Assembly (NCBI GenBank): GCA_900299145.1
Contig: OMIN01000027.1
Span: forward strand, 1-37,428
Reading direction: 5' to 3'
Origin: Betaproteobacteria bacterium
Lineage (GTDB): Bacteria; Pseudomonadota; Gammaproteobacteria; Burkholderiales; SG8-41
DNA length: 37,428 bases
Part shown: in pieces, positions 8,030 to 17,049 of the stretch
Position numbering within the stretch: the stretch's first letter is position 1
Layout: every line of letters begins with the position of its first letter
Notes under the pieces: generated by a model
Database searches by the model: none
Told to the model about the DNA's origin: nothing
What the model saw: the letters and a program-made list of their open reading frames with translations, nothing else
Made by a program: the position numbers and the translations under genes

Positions 8030-8901
8030 AGCACACTAGCGCCTCTGCCGCCTGTGTTGCCGGGTAGGTCGCGGCAACCTGCAAGGTGATTTGCCAGGCC
8101 TCGACCTGCGCACGCAAGCTATCCAGCAAATCCGCGCGATGGTTGTAATCACGCACCGAGGTTTTGTGAAACGTAATGCCGCGCACGGAAACGAAGCTGC
8201 CGCCATCGCGCACCACGCCCGTCGCTACACTACTTTGAAACGAACCGTCAGCCAAACCATCCACGCCGCCGGGCACGGCCTTGCCTATCTGCTCGGCAGT
8301 ATCTTTACCACGCTGCACCACGATATCCGCGCCCAACCAGCGCAACAGCGCTTCGTCAGCGGGTGAAGCGTCCGCGACCACTTGCAACCCATCGGCCTTG
8401 GCCAGTTGCACCACATAGCCGCCATAACAGCCCGCAGCACCCGTAACTGCTAGCGACTGGCCGGGCTTTAACACCAGTTGATCCAGAAACTACCGCGCGG
8501 TCAGCCCGTTCATCGGCAACGTCGCCGCCTCTATCAACGTTTTGCCTGCGGGGATGCGTACCACTGCGTCGGCGGGCAGGACAACGCTTTCGCTATAGCC
8601 ACCATGGCTCGCGCGATTGACCACCATCGCCATCACCGAATCGCCCACCGCAAGCCCAGTCTGCGTGCCCGCACCGATTTCGCCGATCATGCCCGCGACA
8701 TCCATGCCCGGCACGTAGGGTGGCGGATCGCGCCGCACCAGCTCGGCACGAGCCCCCCCTGCGCAACGTGGTATCGGTCGGGTTCTCTGTCGATGCGTGC
8801 ACACGTATGCGCACTTCGCCTACGGCGGCATGGCGCTCGGGGAAATCTATTGACTGTAGATCTTCGGGGCCCCCGAAGTCGAATAGGCCAATAGCTCTGA
8901 T
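8030..8901 (-). pseudogene. Broken zinc-type alcohol/quinone dehydrogenase (MDR superfamily)
   Basis: Read in pieces on the minus strand, the region reconstructs an MDR-family NAD(P)H:quinone/zinc-type alcohol dehydrogenase. Pieces are RAIGLFDFGGPEDLQ at the N-terminus, PGMDVAGMIGEIG, then AVTGAAGCYGGYVVQLAK in the nucleotide-binding fold. Four defects are visible. The expected start codon reads ATC (8899-8901) behind a good AAAGGG ribosome site. A run of seven G on the coding strand (8753-8759) shifts the frame where six would keep it open. A TAG at 8490-8492 interrupts the frame after GLTAR. The C-terminus is lost after AATYPATQAAEA, where the frame runs into the 3' end of the neighbouring Bug gene. 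It is not expected to make a functional enzyme. Confidence 0.85.
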
Positions 8902-9032
8902 GGTGTTGTCCCTTTCTCTGTGATTCGTGAGCAAACAAATTCATCGGGCGCGGCTCTTGAAACGCGAGGCTGTCACGCGCAGTAACTCATAGGAAATGCA
9001 ATTAGGTAAAAATAGGTATCCAAAAATAACTC

Positions 9033-9050
9033 AATTAAAACAAATACTTA
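9033..9050 (+). repeat. Dispersed AT-rich repeat, copy 2
   Basis: AATTAAAACAAATACTTA in the gap between the broken dehydrogenase and the 3' end of the Sel1-like gene. It matches copy 1 at all 17 shared positions, which is hard to ascribe to base composition alone. Confidence 0.7.
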
Positions 9051-9062
9051 CGTCGAAATAGT

Positions 9063-9593
9063 TCAATTCTCCGCTGAATTCTTTTGTGTGCTGTTTAATT
9101 TTCGAGTGAGTGACTTAATTTTCCGAAGCGCCTCTGGATGGCCTCGTAGATGTGCTATCTCATACCATCGCTTGGCCTCAAACAAATTCGGTGGTGTTAC
9201 TTGATTTCCATATTGAAAGTGATTCGCCACCGCAAACGCGTCCAGCGCGTTATTTCCATTCTTCGCAACAACCAATAAGTGCTTGAATGCCAAATGAGGC
9301 TTTAACTCCGGCGAACATCCTCCTATGTACATTTCATATGCTCTATAAAGCTCCCGGTGCGCATCTACATCACTATCTTTCACTTCTCGTTCTGCATCGT
9401 CGATAATCCTATCAATCTCCGTATCGCTTAAACCAGCATCAGCGCCATACATTGTCGCTAACACTATCTTTGCCGCTAGCCTATTGTTCTTCGATATCTC
9501 TTGACGAAGTAGTGCAATTGCCTCGGATCGCTTTCCCGCAGATCGCAATAACCGTTCCCCTTCAATCCAAGAAATTTTTTTACTGATCGCCAT
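9063..9593 (-). CDS. Small Sel1/TPR-like alpha-helical protein
   Basis: The 176-residue product has no signal peptide and no membrane segment. Its second half shows Sel1-like helical repeats: AFAVANHFQYGN then LFEAKRWYEIAHLRGHPEA, the latter close to the Sel1 pattern of A..WY..AA..G...A. Sel1 repeats generally mediate protein contacts. ATG at 9593 was preferred to the TTG one codon upstream. Codon use is noticeably AT-richer and more lysine/asparagine-rich than the neighbours, and the gene is flanked by two pseudogenes, so horizontal acquisition is plausible. Its partner and function are unknown. Confidence 0.65.
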   Translation of the reverse strand: MAISKKISWIEGERLLRSAGKRSEAIALLRQEISKNNRLAAKIVLATMYGADAGLSDTEIDRIIDDAEREVKDSDVDAHRELYRAYEMYIGGCSPELKPHLAFKHLLVVAKNGNNALDAFAVANHFQYGNQVTPPNLFEAKRWYEIAHLRGHPEALRKIKSLTRKLNSTQKNSAEN

Positions 9594-9653
9594 CAAGAAA
9601 CTTTCAAATGAATCAATTGCGATTATTCCAGCTTGGGAGTCGCCACGTCACCC

Positions 9654-10634
9654 TCAATCCAGCCTCAAACTAAGCCTTCTCAAAATCTTCTCATTCCGCG
9701 CCATTTCATTGCGAATATAGGCGTCGAACTGCTCAGGGTTCATGGCGCCGACGTTCATGCCCTGCTTAGCGAGCAGGTCGTTTACATCGGGCAGTTGCAG
9801 TGCCTTGCCGATCTCGGATGACAGCCGTTCGATGATGGGCCGTGGTGTGCTGGTGCGCACAACCGTGCCGAACCAGTTCAGCAATTCAAAGCCCGGCCAG
9901 CCAGATTCATCGATGGTCGGCACTTGCGGCAGCGTGTTGTCGCGCTTTAGCGATGTGACAACAATGCCGCGCAGTTTGCCGGTGGGGATGTGTCGCACAC
10001 ACTCGAACACGTTGCCAACGAGCATGCTGGTGTGGCCGCCGATGGCGGCGATCACCGCCGGAGCACCACCACCGTAGGGCACGTTGACAATATCGATCTT
10101 GGCAACGTCCTTGAAGAGCTCCCCGGCGACACGTCCGCCGCCGATGACGCTGGACACCGCCCAGGTCAGTTGTCCCGGACGCGCCTACGCCAGCGCGACC
10201 AGTTCCTTCATAGTTTTCACCGGCAGCGACGGGTGGGTGCAGAAAATCATCGAGTTATGTATCAGCCGAGTGACACCGGTGAAATCCTTCAATGCGTCGT
10301 ACGGCAGCCGCGAGCGCGCGAACGGATTGACGGTGAAACTCGTCGCCATGAACAGCACTGTGTAACCGTCGGCAGGCGCGCGAAACACTTGCTCAGTGCC
10401 GATGACGGTGTTCGCACCCGTGCGATTTTCAATCACGATGTTTTGCCCCAGCGTTTTGGATAGTGGCGCCGCCAGCACGCGAGCGAGAGTGTCAATAAGC
10501 CCACTGGCGGGAAACGGCACTACAAAACGAATCACGCGATTGGGGCAATCCTGCGCCGGGGCCACTGCGGCGAAGAGCGCCGCGACGCTACCGAGGGAAA
10601 CTGTAAATATTTGTTTTTATTGACATTTTTCATG
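9654..10634 (-). pseudogene. Broken Bug/TctC family binding protein gene
   Basis: The minus strand encodes a full-length Bug receptor in two frames. A strong ribosome site (GGGGAG) and ATG at 10634 lead into MKNVNKNKYL, but this frame does not join the hydrophobic leader VSLGSVAALFAAVAPAQ, which is in another frame. A copy of the dispersed AT-rich repeat lies exactly between them, at 10604-10621. Further on, the frame is cut by TAG at about 10173-10175, where relatives usually read KARPGQL (here ALA-stop-ARPGQL). After it the protein continues normally (HTSMLVGNV, EMARNEKILRRL) to a stop at 9654. Two independent lesions make it a pseudogene, although the reading frame is otherwise well kept, so the damage is probably recent. 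Confidence 0.85.
10604..10621 (-). repeat. Dispersed AT-rich repeat, copy 3, inside a leader-coding region
   Basis: On the minus strand: AATAAAAACAAATATTTA followed by CAG. It lies between the ATG and the signal-peptide codons of the broken Bug gene. Removing 20 bp (the repeat plus CA) would restore the frame. Confidence 0.7.
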
Positions 10635-10639
10635 TTAAC

Positions 10640-10949
10640 TCCCCGGCGCTTTAATCGCCATCCCACCTCAACAGCCACTGTATCCAGGGCTCGCCACCCG
10701 GTCAATCAGGCATTGGCCGCCTGCGGTTGGCAAGAACCATCGACCCCGCCTGCGCCGTAGAGATGCTGACCCAGCGCCCCCGGTTTGATCAGCATCAACC
10801 CGCATTGACCGCATTTCCGTGCGCGGATACATTGCACGTCGGATGCTTGGAAGTGGATGGATAAAGTGCATTCAATAATTCCATGCTTATTAGGCCGTGC
10901 GAAACGCCGTTTCGCTTAATCCCCGCACCTGTTCAAAAAAGGCAATACG
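10640..10949. other. Intergenic stretch with no recognisable gene
   Basis: About 310 bp between the broken Bug gene and the next Bug gene. Open frames are short, with no family resemblance. The only structure seen is a perfect hairpin, GCGAAAC-GCC-GTTTCGC at 10899-10915, 34 bp upstream of the ATG at 10950. It could lie in the 5' leader of that transcript. Confidence 0.5.
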
Positions 10950-11945
10950 ATGAAATACTGGCCCTCCTGTCTGTTGCTGGTGCTCACTCTTCTGGCGCAG
11001 GAAGCCCCCGCGCAAAGTAACACCGGGAAAAGCGCCCAGGGCACCAAAGGCACACAATGGCCCCAACGCCCCGTGCGCGTGGTCGTGCCCTTCCCCGCCG
11101 GCGGCAGCACGGACATTATCGCGCGGCTGGTATCGCCGCATCTGACTGAAGAATTCGGCCAGCAATTCATCGTCGACAACCGCAGCGGCGCGGGCGGCAC
11201 TATCGGCGCGGAAATCGCCGCGCGTGCGACGCCCGACGGCTACACCGTCGCGGTGATTCCTTCGAGCTACGCTGGCGCAGCAGCGTTGTATCCGCTGTCG
11301 TTCGATCCAGTGAAGGGCATCGCCCCCATCAGCATGATCGGCACCGGATCGTTCATCCTTGGCGTGCATCCGTCAGTACCGGCGCAAAACTTCAAGGCGC
11401 TCATTGATTTGCTCAAAGCCAAACCCGGTGCGCTCAACTTTGCCTCTCCCGGCACTGGTAGCACACCACACCTGGCATCCGAGTTGCTGAAACAGATGGC
11501 CGGTGTCAATTTCGTACACGTGCCTTACAAGGGTGATACCCCTGCGCTCACTGACTTGCTCGCCGGCCAAATGCACATGCAGATTGCGTCGGGCCCCGTC
11601 TATGTGCCACATATCAAGGCGGGCAAAGTGCGTGCGGTCGCGGTGACGGCCTCAAAGCGCTATTTCCTGTTTCCGGAGCTGCCCTCCATTGCTGAAAGCT
11701 ATCCCGGCTTTCACGCCATCGGCTGGAACGGCATGATCGCGCCCGCTGGTACGCCGCGCGACATCATCAACCGGCTGAATCGCTCCGTCGCATCATTCCT
11801 GAAACGCCCTGATATTCAGGAGCGCCTGCGCAACGATGGCCGCGAAGGCATATCGACTACGCCCGAAGAAACCGCACAAATGCTGGCCTCCGAAATCGCC
11901 ACCTGGGTGAAGGTGGTGAAAGTGGCGAATATTCGGATCAACTGA
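10950..11945 (+). CDS. Bug/TctC family periplasmic substrate-binding protein
   Basis: A 331-residue Bug receptor with a signal peptide (MKYWPSCLLLVLTLLAQEAPA-Q), a short low-complexity linker, then the core signature RPVRVVVPFPAGGSTDIIAR, DNRSGAGGTIGAE, TPDGYTVAVIP and HVPYKGDTPALTDLLAGQM. The ATG has AAAGG upstream. It is followed after 98 bp by a ThDP-dependent enzyme and then another Bug gene, all on the plus strand. The three probably form one transcription unit for uptake and breakdown of an unidentified carboxylate. No TctA/TctB is nearby. Confidence 0.9.
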   Translation: MKYWPSCLLLVLTLLAQEAPAQSNTGKSAQGTKGTQWPQRPVRVVVPFPAGGSTDIIARLVSPHLTEEFGQQFIVDNRSGAGGTIGAEIAARATPDGYTVAVIPSSYAGAAALYPLSFDPVKGIAPISMIGTGSFILGVHPSVPAQNFKALIDLLKAKPGALNFASPGTGSTPHLASELLKQMAGVNFVHVPYKGDTPALTDLLAGQMHMQIASGPVYVPHIKAGKVRAVAVTASKRYFLFPELPSIAESYPGFHAIGWNGMIAPAGTPRDIINRLNRSVASFLKRPDIQERLRNDGREGISTTPEETAQMLASEIATWVKVVKVANIRIN

Positions 11946-12043
11946 CGGCACAGGGAGGCGGTGCGCCGCTTGAAGCGCCACGCCGCACCGGCGTAAAGTA
12001 GCCCCTGTCCCGTCCAACCCCACCCACCGAGCGAGGTGCCGCC

Positions 12044-13789
12044 ATGCCGCAGGACGCCCACCACAACGCATCCGAGACTGAGTTTTCCACTGCGTATTAT
12101 TTTCTCGAAGGGCTGAACGAAATCGGCATCGAGTATCTGTTTTCAAATCTCGGCACCGATCACGCGCCGATCATCGAGGAAATGGCGCGCATGAAAAACC
12201 TCGGCATGCCGCTGCCGAAGGTAATTCTGTGCCCGCACGAAAACACCGCCGCGCACATGGCGGGCGGCTACGCTTTCATGACAGGGCGCGGGCAGGGCGT
12301 GCTGGTGCATGTCGATGTAGGCACGGCAAACACCTCGAACGGCATGCACAATCTCTATCGCACGCGGCTACCGGTGCTGCTGATGGCGGGCAAGGCGCCG
12401 TACTCCACGGGCGACGCGCTGATCGGTTCGCGCGATACCTATGTGCATTTCGTACAGGAGCCGTTCGATCAGGCAAGTCTGGTGCGGCCCTATCTCAAAT
12501 GGGAATGGACGCTGCCTTCCGGCGTGGTGGTAAAGGAAGCGCTACGCCGCGCGCATTCCATCATGCACAGCGAACCGGCGGGGCCGGTGTATTTGATGAT
12601 GCAACGCGAAACTCTGACCCAGCGCTGGCATGCCGGCAAGGTGAGGAGCTTCGACGGCGCTCAATATGGCGCCACCAGCAGCGGGCAGGCTGACCCTGAC
12701 CTCATCAACCAACTGGCGGTACGCCTTATCGATGCCGCGCATCCGGTTCTGGTCACCGCCTACGCCGGGCGCAATCCGCGCACGGTGCGCGCGATCGCGG
12801 AACTGTCGGAGCTTGCGGGTATCGCAATCGTTGAATCCAATTCCAGCAGTAACATCCCCAACACGCTGCCGTGTTTTGTGGGCTACATGGCCGACCGCGA
12901 CGTGCCCAAGGCCGACGTCGGCCTGCTGGTCGATATCGACGTGCCGTGGTTTCCCACCGATGTGAAGCCCCGCGCCGATTCGTTCTGGGCACATATGGAT
13001 ATCGACGTACTGAAAATAGCCTCGCCGATGTGGAGCTTTCCCGGCAACCTGCGCATGCAGGGCGACAGCGGCCGCATGCTCTCGCAATTAATCGACGCCA
13101 TCAAACAAAAATCCACGCCGGCGTTCCGCGATAAGGCGGCGGCACGCCTCGCGCGAGTCAAAGCCGAACACGCGGCGTTCCTCGAACGCGCTGCCAAAAT
13201 GGCCACGGACAAGGGCAGGCCGGGTGAAATCAACCCGCATTACCTGATGGCCGAGTTGAACAAGGTGCTGGACGCCAATGACGTGGTATTCAATGAAGGC
13301 GTACGCAATGCGGGCGCGGCGGCCATGCAAGTTTGCCGGCCTGTTGCGAACACCATGATGCGTGCCGCGGGCGGCGGCCTGGGCTGGTCGGGGGGCTTTG
13401 CGCTGGGCGCCAAGCTCGCAGCGCCCCACCAAATGATGCTGCAGGTGGTGGGTGACGGCGGTTTTTATTTCGGCAACCCAAGCGCCACCTTCGCGGCATC
13501 GCGCCATTACAACTTGCCGATATTCATGCTGGTGATGGACAACAGCGGCTGGGGCGCAGTAAAGGCCGCCACCGCGCGCGTGTTTCCCAAGGGCGAGGCG
13601 GTGGCCACGGGCGAGTTTCAGGCGCACCTGCTGCCCGACGCTGATTTCACCAAGGTGGGCGAAGCGTTCGGCGCGCATGGCGAAAGTGTCAGCAATCCTG
13701 ATGACATATCGGCGGCTTTGGCGCGTTGCGTGGCAGCGGTGCGTGGCGGGCGCAGCGCGATCCTGCATGCGCGAGTGACGAAGATTTAG
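12044..13789 (+). CDS. Thiamine diphosphate-dependent enzyme (acetolactate synthase-like)
   Basis: A 581-residue member of the ThDP-dependent decarboxylase/acetolactate synthase superfamily. The N-terminal pyrimidine domain has the catalytic glutamate in CPHENTAAHMAGGYA (Glu66). The C-terminal diphosphate domain has the metal-binding motif starting at GDGGFYFGNPS (470-472 are GDG) and ending near MLVMDNSGW. The central domain is present (DADVGL-type LLVDIDVPWFP region). It therefore probably decarboxylates or ligates a 2-oxo acid. It is not a clear IlvB: the central FAD-site motifs of that enzyme are not obvious, and no small regulatory subunit follows. GAGG lies before the ATG. Its position between two Bug receptors suggests action on an imported oxo- or hydroxy-acid; this part is inference. 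Confidence 0.8.
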   Translation: MPQDAHHNASETEFSTAYYFLEGLNEIGIEYLFSNLGTDHAPIIEEMARMKNLGMPLPKVILCPHENTAAHMAGGYAFMTGRGQGVLVHVDVGTANTSNGMHNLYRTRLPVLLMAGKAPYSTGDALIGSRDTYVHFVQEPFDQASLVRPYLKWEWTLPSGVVVKEALRRAHSIMHSEPAGPVYLMMQRETLTQRWHAGKVRSFDGAQYGATSSGQADPDLINQLAVRLIDAAHPVLVTAYAGRNPRTVRAIAELSELAGIAIVESNSSSNIPNTLPCFVGYMADRDVPKADVGLLVDIDVPWFPTDVKPRADSFWAHMDIDVLKIASPMWSFPGNLRMQGDSGRMLSQLIDAIKQKSTPAFRDKAAARLARVKAEHAAFLERAAKMATDKGRPGEINPHYLMAELNKVLDANDVVFNEGVRNAGAAAMQVCRPVANTMMRAAGGGLGWSGGFALGAKLAAPHQMMLQVVGDGGFYFGNPSATFAASRHYNLPIFMLVMDNSGWGAVKAATARVFPKGEAVATGEFQAHLLPDADFTKVGEAFGAHGESVSNPDDISAALARCVAAVRGGRSAILHARVTKI

Positions 13790-13808
13790 GAACGGCAGGG
13801 AGCACCGA

Positions 13809-14807
13809 ATGACGCGCCTTCTTGCAGCATTTCCACTCCTGAAAGCGATGCGCCGGTTGGGGGGCGCATTGTTGTTGTCGCTCGCCGTCACCGCTGCCGC
13901 GCAGGACTACCCCAGCAAAGTCGTGCGCATTATCGTGCCCACCTCGACCAGTGGTTCTGTGGACATCTATGCGCGTCTGGTGGCGCGCGACTTGCAAACC
14001 GCCTTCGGCCAATCGTTTATCGTCGAAAACCGCCCCGGCGCGACCGGCATGATCGGCAGCGAGCTCGCCAGACGCGCCGCCCCCGATGGCTATACGCTGA
14101 TGTTCAGCTCCAACACCACGCACGTGCTGGGGCCGCTGCCGCGCGAGCCGCGGCCCTTCGATGCGGTGGCGGATTTCACCTCGATCACCAAGTTGCTGCG
14201 CTATCCATTGTATTTGCTGATTCACCCGTCCGTGCCGGTGCGCACGCTGAATGAGTTCATCGCCTTTGCGAAAGGGCGGCCAGGCGAGCTGGTCTACGCC
14301 AGCGCCGGGCTGGCGAGCATGAGCCATGTGGCGATTGAGCTTTTCACTCACGCCGCGGGCGTCAGGGCAATACACTCGCCCTATAAAGGCCCTACACCCG
14401 CGCTGCAGGCAGTGGCGGGCGGCGAAGCGCATTTTCTGTTTAATAACATTGGTACATCACAGGCGCTGGTTGCGGCGGGCAAGCTGCGCGGGCTGGCAAT
14501 CACCGGCGATAAGCGCTCGCCCGTGCTGCCACAAATGCCCACCATGGCCGAGCTGGGACTACGCGGGTTCGAGAACGTCAATACCTGGGTCGGCTCGTTC
14601 GCACCGGCCCATCTGCCGCAGCCGATACTCAACAAGCTGAGCGGCGAAATCACGCGCATCATGCGCACGCCGGAAATGGAAAAACGCGTGCTGAACGACG
14701 GCTACATCGCTGTGGTCAATACGCCATCGCAGTTCCGTAGCGAAATTCTGGCGGAAGTTGAAGTCTGGTCACGCGTGGTACGCGAGCGCGGGATCAAGGC
14801 GGAGTAA
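13809..14807 (+). CDS. Bug/TctC family periplasmic substrate-binding protein
   Basis: A 332-residue Bug receptor starting 19 bp after the ThDP enzyme, with GGGAG before the ATG. The leader is long; an internal ATG at 13851 would give a conventional signal peptide, MRRLGGALLLSLAVTAAA-QDYP. The core signature reads KVVRIIVPTSTSGSVDIYAR, with the usual proline/glycine loop partly replaced by Thr/Ser, followed by ENRPGATGMIGSE, APDGYTLMF and HSPYKGPTPALQAVAGGEA. The altered ligand loop suggests a substrate different from the other paralogues. It is convergent with the propeller gene. Confidence 0.9.
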   Translation: MTRLLAAFPLLKAMRRLGGALLLSLAVTAAAQDYPSKVVRIIVPTSTSGSVDIYARLVARDLQTAFGQSFIVENRPGATGMIGSELARRAAPDGYTLMFSSNTTHVLGPLPREPRPFDAVADFTSITKLLRYPLYLLIHPSVPVRTLNEFIAFAKGRPGELVYASAGLASMSHVAIELFTHAAGVRAIHSPYKGPTPALQAVAGGEAHFLFNNIGTSQALVAAGKLRGLAITGDKRSPVLPQMPTMAELGLRGFENVNTWVGSFAPAHLPQPILNKLSGEITRIMRTPEMEKRVLNDGYIAVVNTPSQFRSEILAEVEVWSRVVRERGIKAE

Positions 14808-14825
14808 GCTGGCCCTGTCACGCGC

Positions 14826-15896
14826 TTAAACACACGCCAGCGCACGCACGCGCTGCAGCACCCCCGGCGGGACGCGATACTCACGCCACGTCGCGCCCTC
14901 ATCTTCGGTGCCAAACACCTGCCCTACGCGCGACACGCAGTAAATTCGCTTCGGATCCGCGCGGCTCACGGTGACACACGTCATCGTCCCCTCGGCTTTG
15001 ATGCCATGATCGAAACGCCGCCAGGTTTCTCCCAGATCGTCGCTGCGATACAGCGTGCCGTCGTTGCTGCGTGCGGCCGTCGAAAGGCACGCGTAGAGCG
15101 TGCGCGGGTTGTGCGGCGACACGCACACGTCGCGCGCATAGGTCAGCGGCGAAAAGCGGCCCACTTTCATGTCATGCCACGACGCACCGCGATCCTGCGC
15201 ACGGAACAGCCCCATGCGCACCGCAAGTATGGGTTGTCCCGGCGATGCCGGGCTGACCGCGATGCAGTGTGAGTCAAGCATGCCTTCAGAATCCATACTG
15301 CTGCCGATTTTGCTTTTCAGATGCGGCTCTTTGGCAAGTTCAATTAGCGGACCGGAGACATCGGTAAACGTTTCGCCGCCGTCCGTGCTGCGGATCACAC
15401 CGTCAACTTCCAGCGCGAGATAAATATCATCAGGCCGGCTGGGGTCGATGGCCATACGGATAACGCGCACCGGAAAATCCATATCGCAATTCTTCGGCGC
15501 CCTGGCGGCAGGCATTTTCTTCCACGAATCTCCACCATCCTCGCTGCGATACAGCGCCACCGGTGCCGCGCCCGCGTACAGCACGTTGGGCCGCGTCGGG
15601 TGATAGGTCATGGCGTAGATATCGACATCGCGATCTGGAAAGTTTGGCCGCTCCCAGCTAGCGCCGGAATCAATGCTGCGATAAGGCCCGTCCTGAGTGC
15701 CGACATAGATTACGCGCGGGTCGTTTGGGTTGATTGCAATCGCGCGCGCAGCCACATTCTTCGGCAGGCCCCTGGTGATGGTTTCCCATCCGCCGTCGCC
15801 CGGCGTACGGCGAAACAACCCACCGTAATCGCGCGTGTCGTTCAAGCGGGCGTCGTGATCGCCTCCGGCGAAAATGTATTTTGTTGGGGCATTCAT
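14826..15896 (-). CDS. Asp-box (BNR) beta-propeller protein
   Basis: The 356-residue product is built from repeated blades, each with an Asp-box (S/T-x-D-x-G-x-x-W/F). Six are visible: SIDSGASW, SEDGGDSW, STDGGETF, AQDRGASW, SDDLGETW and TEDEGATW. This pattern is found in sialidases, sortilin-type and YCF48-like propellers. No signal peptide is seen and no sialidase catalytic residues were recognised, so a glycosidase activity is not claimed. Homologues are often annotated as exo-alpha-sialidase or WD40/YVTN/BNR-repeat protein. ATG at 15896 was chosen because AGGAG lies about ten bases upstream; longer in-frame starts lack support. It is divergent from the GDT1-type transporter gene. Confidence 0.8.
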   Translation of the reverse strand: MNAPTKYIFAGGDHDARLNDTRDYGGLFRRTPGDGGWETITRGLPKNVAARAIAINPNDPRVIYVGTQDGPYRSIDSGASWERPNFPDRDVDIYAMTYHPTRPNVLYAGAAPVALYRSEDGGDSWKKMPAARAPKNCDMDFPVRVIRMAIDPSRPDDIYLALEVDGVIRSTDGGETFTDVSGPLIELAKEPHLKSKIGSSMDSEGMLDSHCIAVSPASPGQPILAVRMGLFRAQDRGASWHDMKVGRFSPLTYARDVCVSPHNPRTLYACLSTAARSNDGTLYRSDDLGETWRRFDHGIKAEGTMTCVTVSRADPKRIYCVSRVGQVFGTEDEGATWREYRVPPGVLQRVRALACV

Positions 15897-16069
15897 GGCC
15901 GCTGCTCCTGGAAAATAGCTGGAATGTAACCGATGCGCCTTCAGGAATTCACGGCCCGCATACTCGCACAAAATCACGCGCCGCGGGGCGCTTCGCCTTC
16001 TTACGGCAAGCACTCGCTACGGGCGATAATCGGGTAAAGCCCCTCGGGGCCTGCCCCACGGAGTCTGTA

Positions 16070-16645
16070 TTGGAAGCCTTTTTAATTTCGACGGGTATCG
16101 TCACGCTTGCAGAAATTGGGGACAAGACGCAGTTGCTGTCTTTCGTCCTTGCGGCAAAATACCGCAAGCCGTGGCCTATCTGTTTCGGCATATTGCTGGC
16201 AACCTTGTTGAACCACGCGATGGCGGGCGCAGTGGGCACGTGGATCACGTCGCTGGTAGGCCCCGCCATCTTGCGCTGGATTCTGGGCATTTCCTTTCTT
16301 GCCATGGCCGTCTGGGTGCTCATTCCGGACAAGTTTGACGAGAGCGAAGCAAAATTCGCGAAGTCCGGCGTGTTTGTCATGACGCTCATTGCGTTTTTTC
16401 TGGCCGAGATGGGCGACAAGACACAGATCGCAACCATCGCGCTATCCGCGCAGTATCAGCAATTCCTGCCCGTGGTCCTTGGTACAACGCTCGGCATGAT
16501 GATCGCCAACGTGCCGGCCGTTTTACTTGGCGGCAAAATTGCGCATAAGTTGCCTGTCGCCATCGTGCATCGCGTCGTGTCCGGCATTTTCCTGATTCTG
16601 GGCGCTGCAACGCTGATGGGGGCGGGTGGATTTCTGGGCATATAA
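16070..16645 (+). CDS. GDT1/TMEM165 (UPF0016) family cation transporter
   Basis: The 191-residue membrane protein has two copies of the family signature E-x-G-D-K-T: EIGDKTQ at 15-21 and EMGDKTQ at 113-119. Each sits in one of two three-helix halves, the expected inverted duplication. Members export Mn2+ or Ca2+ in exchange for protons and protect against manganese excess; bacterial MneA/MnX-type proteins belong here. Start: TTG at 16070, with CGGAG upstream, begins the membrane protein directly at LEAFLISTGIV; longer starts add a polar leader overlapping the divergent gene. A hairpin (GCCCC-TC-GGGGC, about 16039-16050) lies just before the ribosome site. I looked for a yybP-ykoY manganese riboswitch and could not identify its conserved loops. 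Confidence 0.88.
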   Translation: MEAFLISTGIVTLAEIGDKTQLLSFVLAAKYRKPWPICFGILLATLLNHAMAGAVGTWITSLVGPAILRWILGISFLAMAVWVLIPDKFDESEAKFAKSGVFVMTLIAFFLAEMGDKTQIATIALSAQYQQFLPVVLGTTLGMMIANVPAVLLGGKIAHKLPVAIVHRVVSGIFLILGAATLMGAGGFLGI

Positions 16646-17049
16646 GCGGCATTCGGAAGTTGCGCTGCGACACACACAGTCATGGCGCTGTAACGACGTA
16701 ACGCCCGAAACTCAAATAGCATTATAAGTATATGATTTATATAATTTTTTCAATCCTCCTCTAAATACACTTAGCGACGTTCAGTTCGGCCTTCACAGCG
16801 CCGACACCCGCAGTGCCCCCTAACCATACGCAAGTCAATCAAGCGTTCCGGCACGCGCCTTTACGTGGATCGCTACTCGAATACCGCTCGAATCAAAATG
16901 GTCCGCGCAAGCCCCGTGGTGCCTTCAATCAGCCGTGCCTCAAGCCTTTGTCAATGGGTCATCGGGCAGCCTGCGAACAACAACCTTCGGCGATAATTCC
17001 GTCTGCAATGTCCGCAACTGCCCATTAGAGCCTCACTGGAAATCCCCCC
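16646..17049. other. Intergenic stretch upstream of mutS
   Basis: About 400 bp without a recognisable gene. It holds an AT-rich block at 16715-16765 that includes a degenerate copy of the dispersed repeat, and then GC-rich sequence. Short frames on both strands show no family resemblance. It probably contains the mutS promoter, but I cannot point to convincing -35/-10 boxes. Confidence 0.5.
16725..16742 (-). repeat. Dispersed AT-rich repeat, degenerate copy 4
   Basis: On the minus strand the sequence reads ATATAAATCATATACTTA, followed by TAATG. It resembles copy 8 (AATAAAATCAAATACTTA) with a few changes. It lies downstream of the GDT1-type gene, in the gap before mutS. Confidence 0.5.

Noticed and set aside
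13689-14432. 247-codon minus-strand frame across a Bug gene
   Set aside because: Antisense to a clear Bug receptor; high Arg/His/Gln content typical of a shadow frame.
15960-16069. Possible yybP-ykoY manganese riboswitch before the GDT1-type gene
   Set aside because: The gene family makes it attractive, but the conserved loop sequences of the riboswitch could not be found; only a GC hairpin near the ribosome site is present.
16813-17028. Short plus-strand frame of 71 codons upstream of mutS
   Set aside because: No ribosome site, no signal peptide, no family resemblance, and many competing short frames in the same stretch.
1-17036. Short word GCCTCACTG seen near 27, 17027 and 27302
   Set aside because: Nine bases shared without extended similarity or common context are likely chance.
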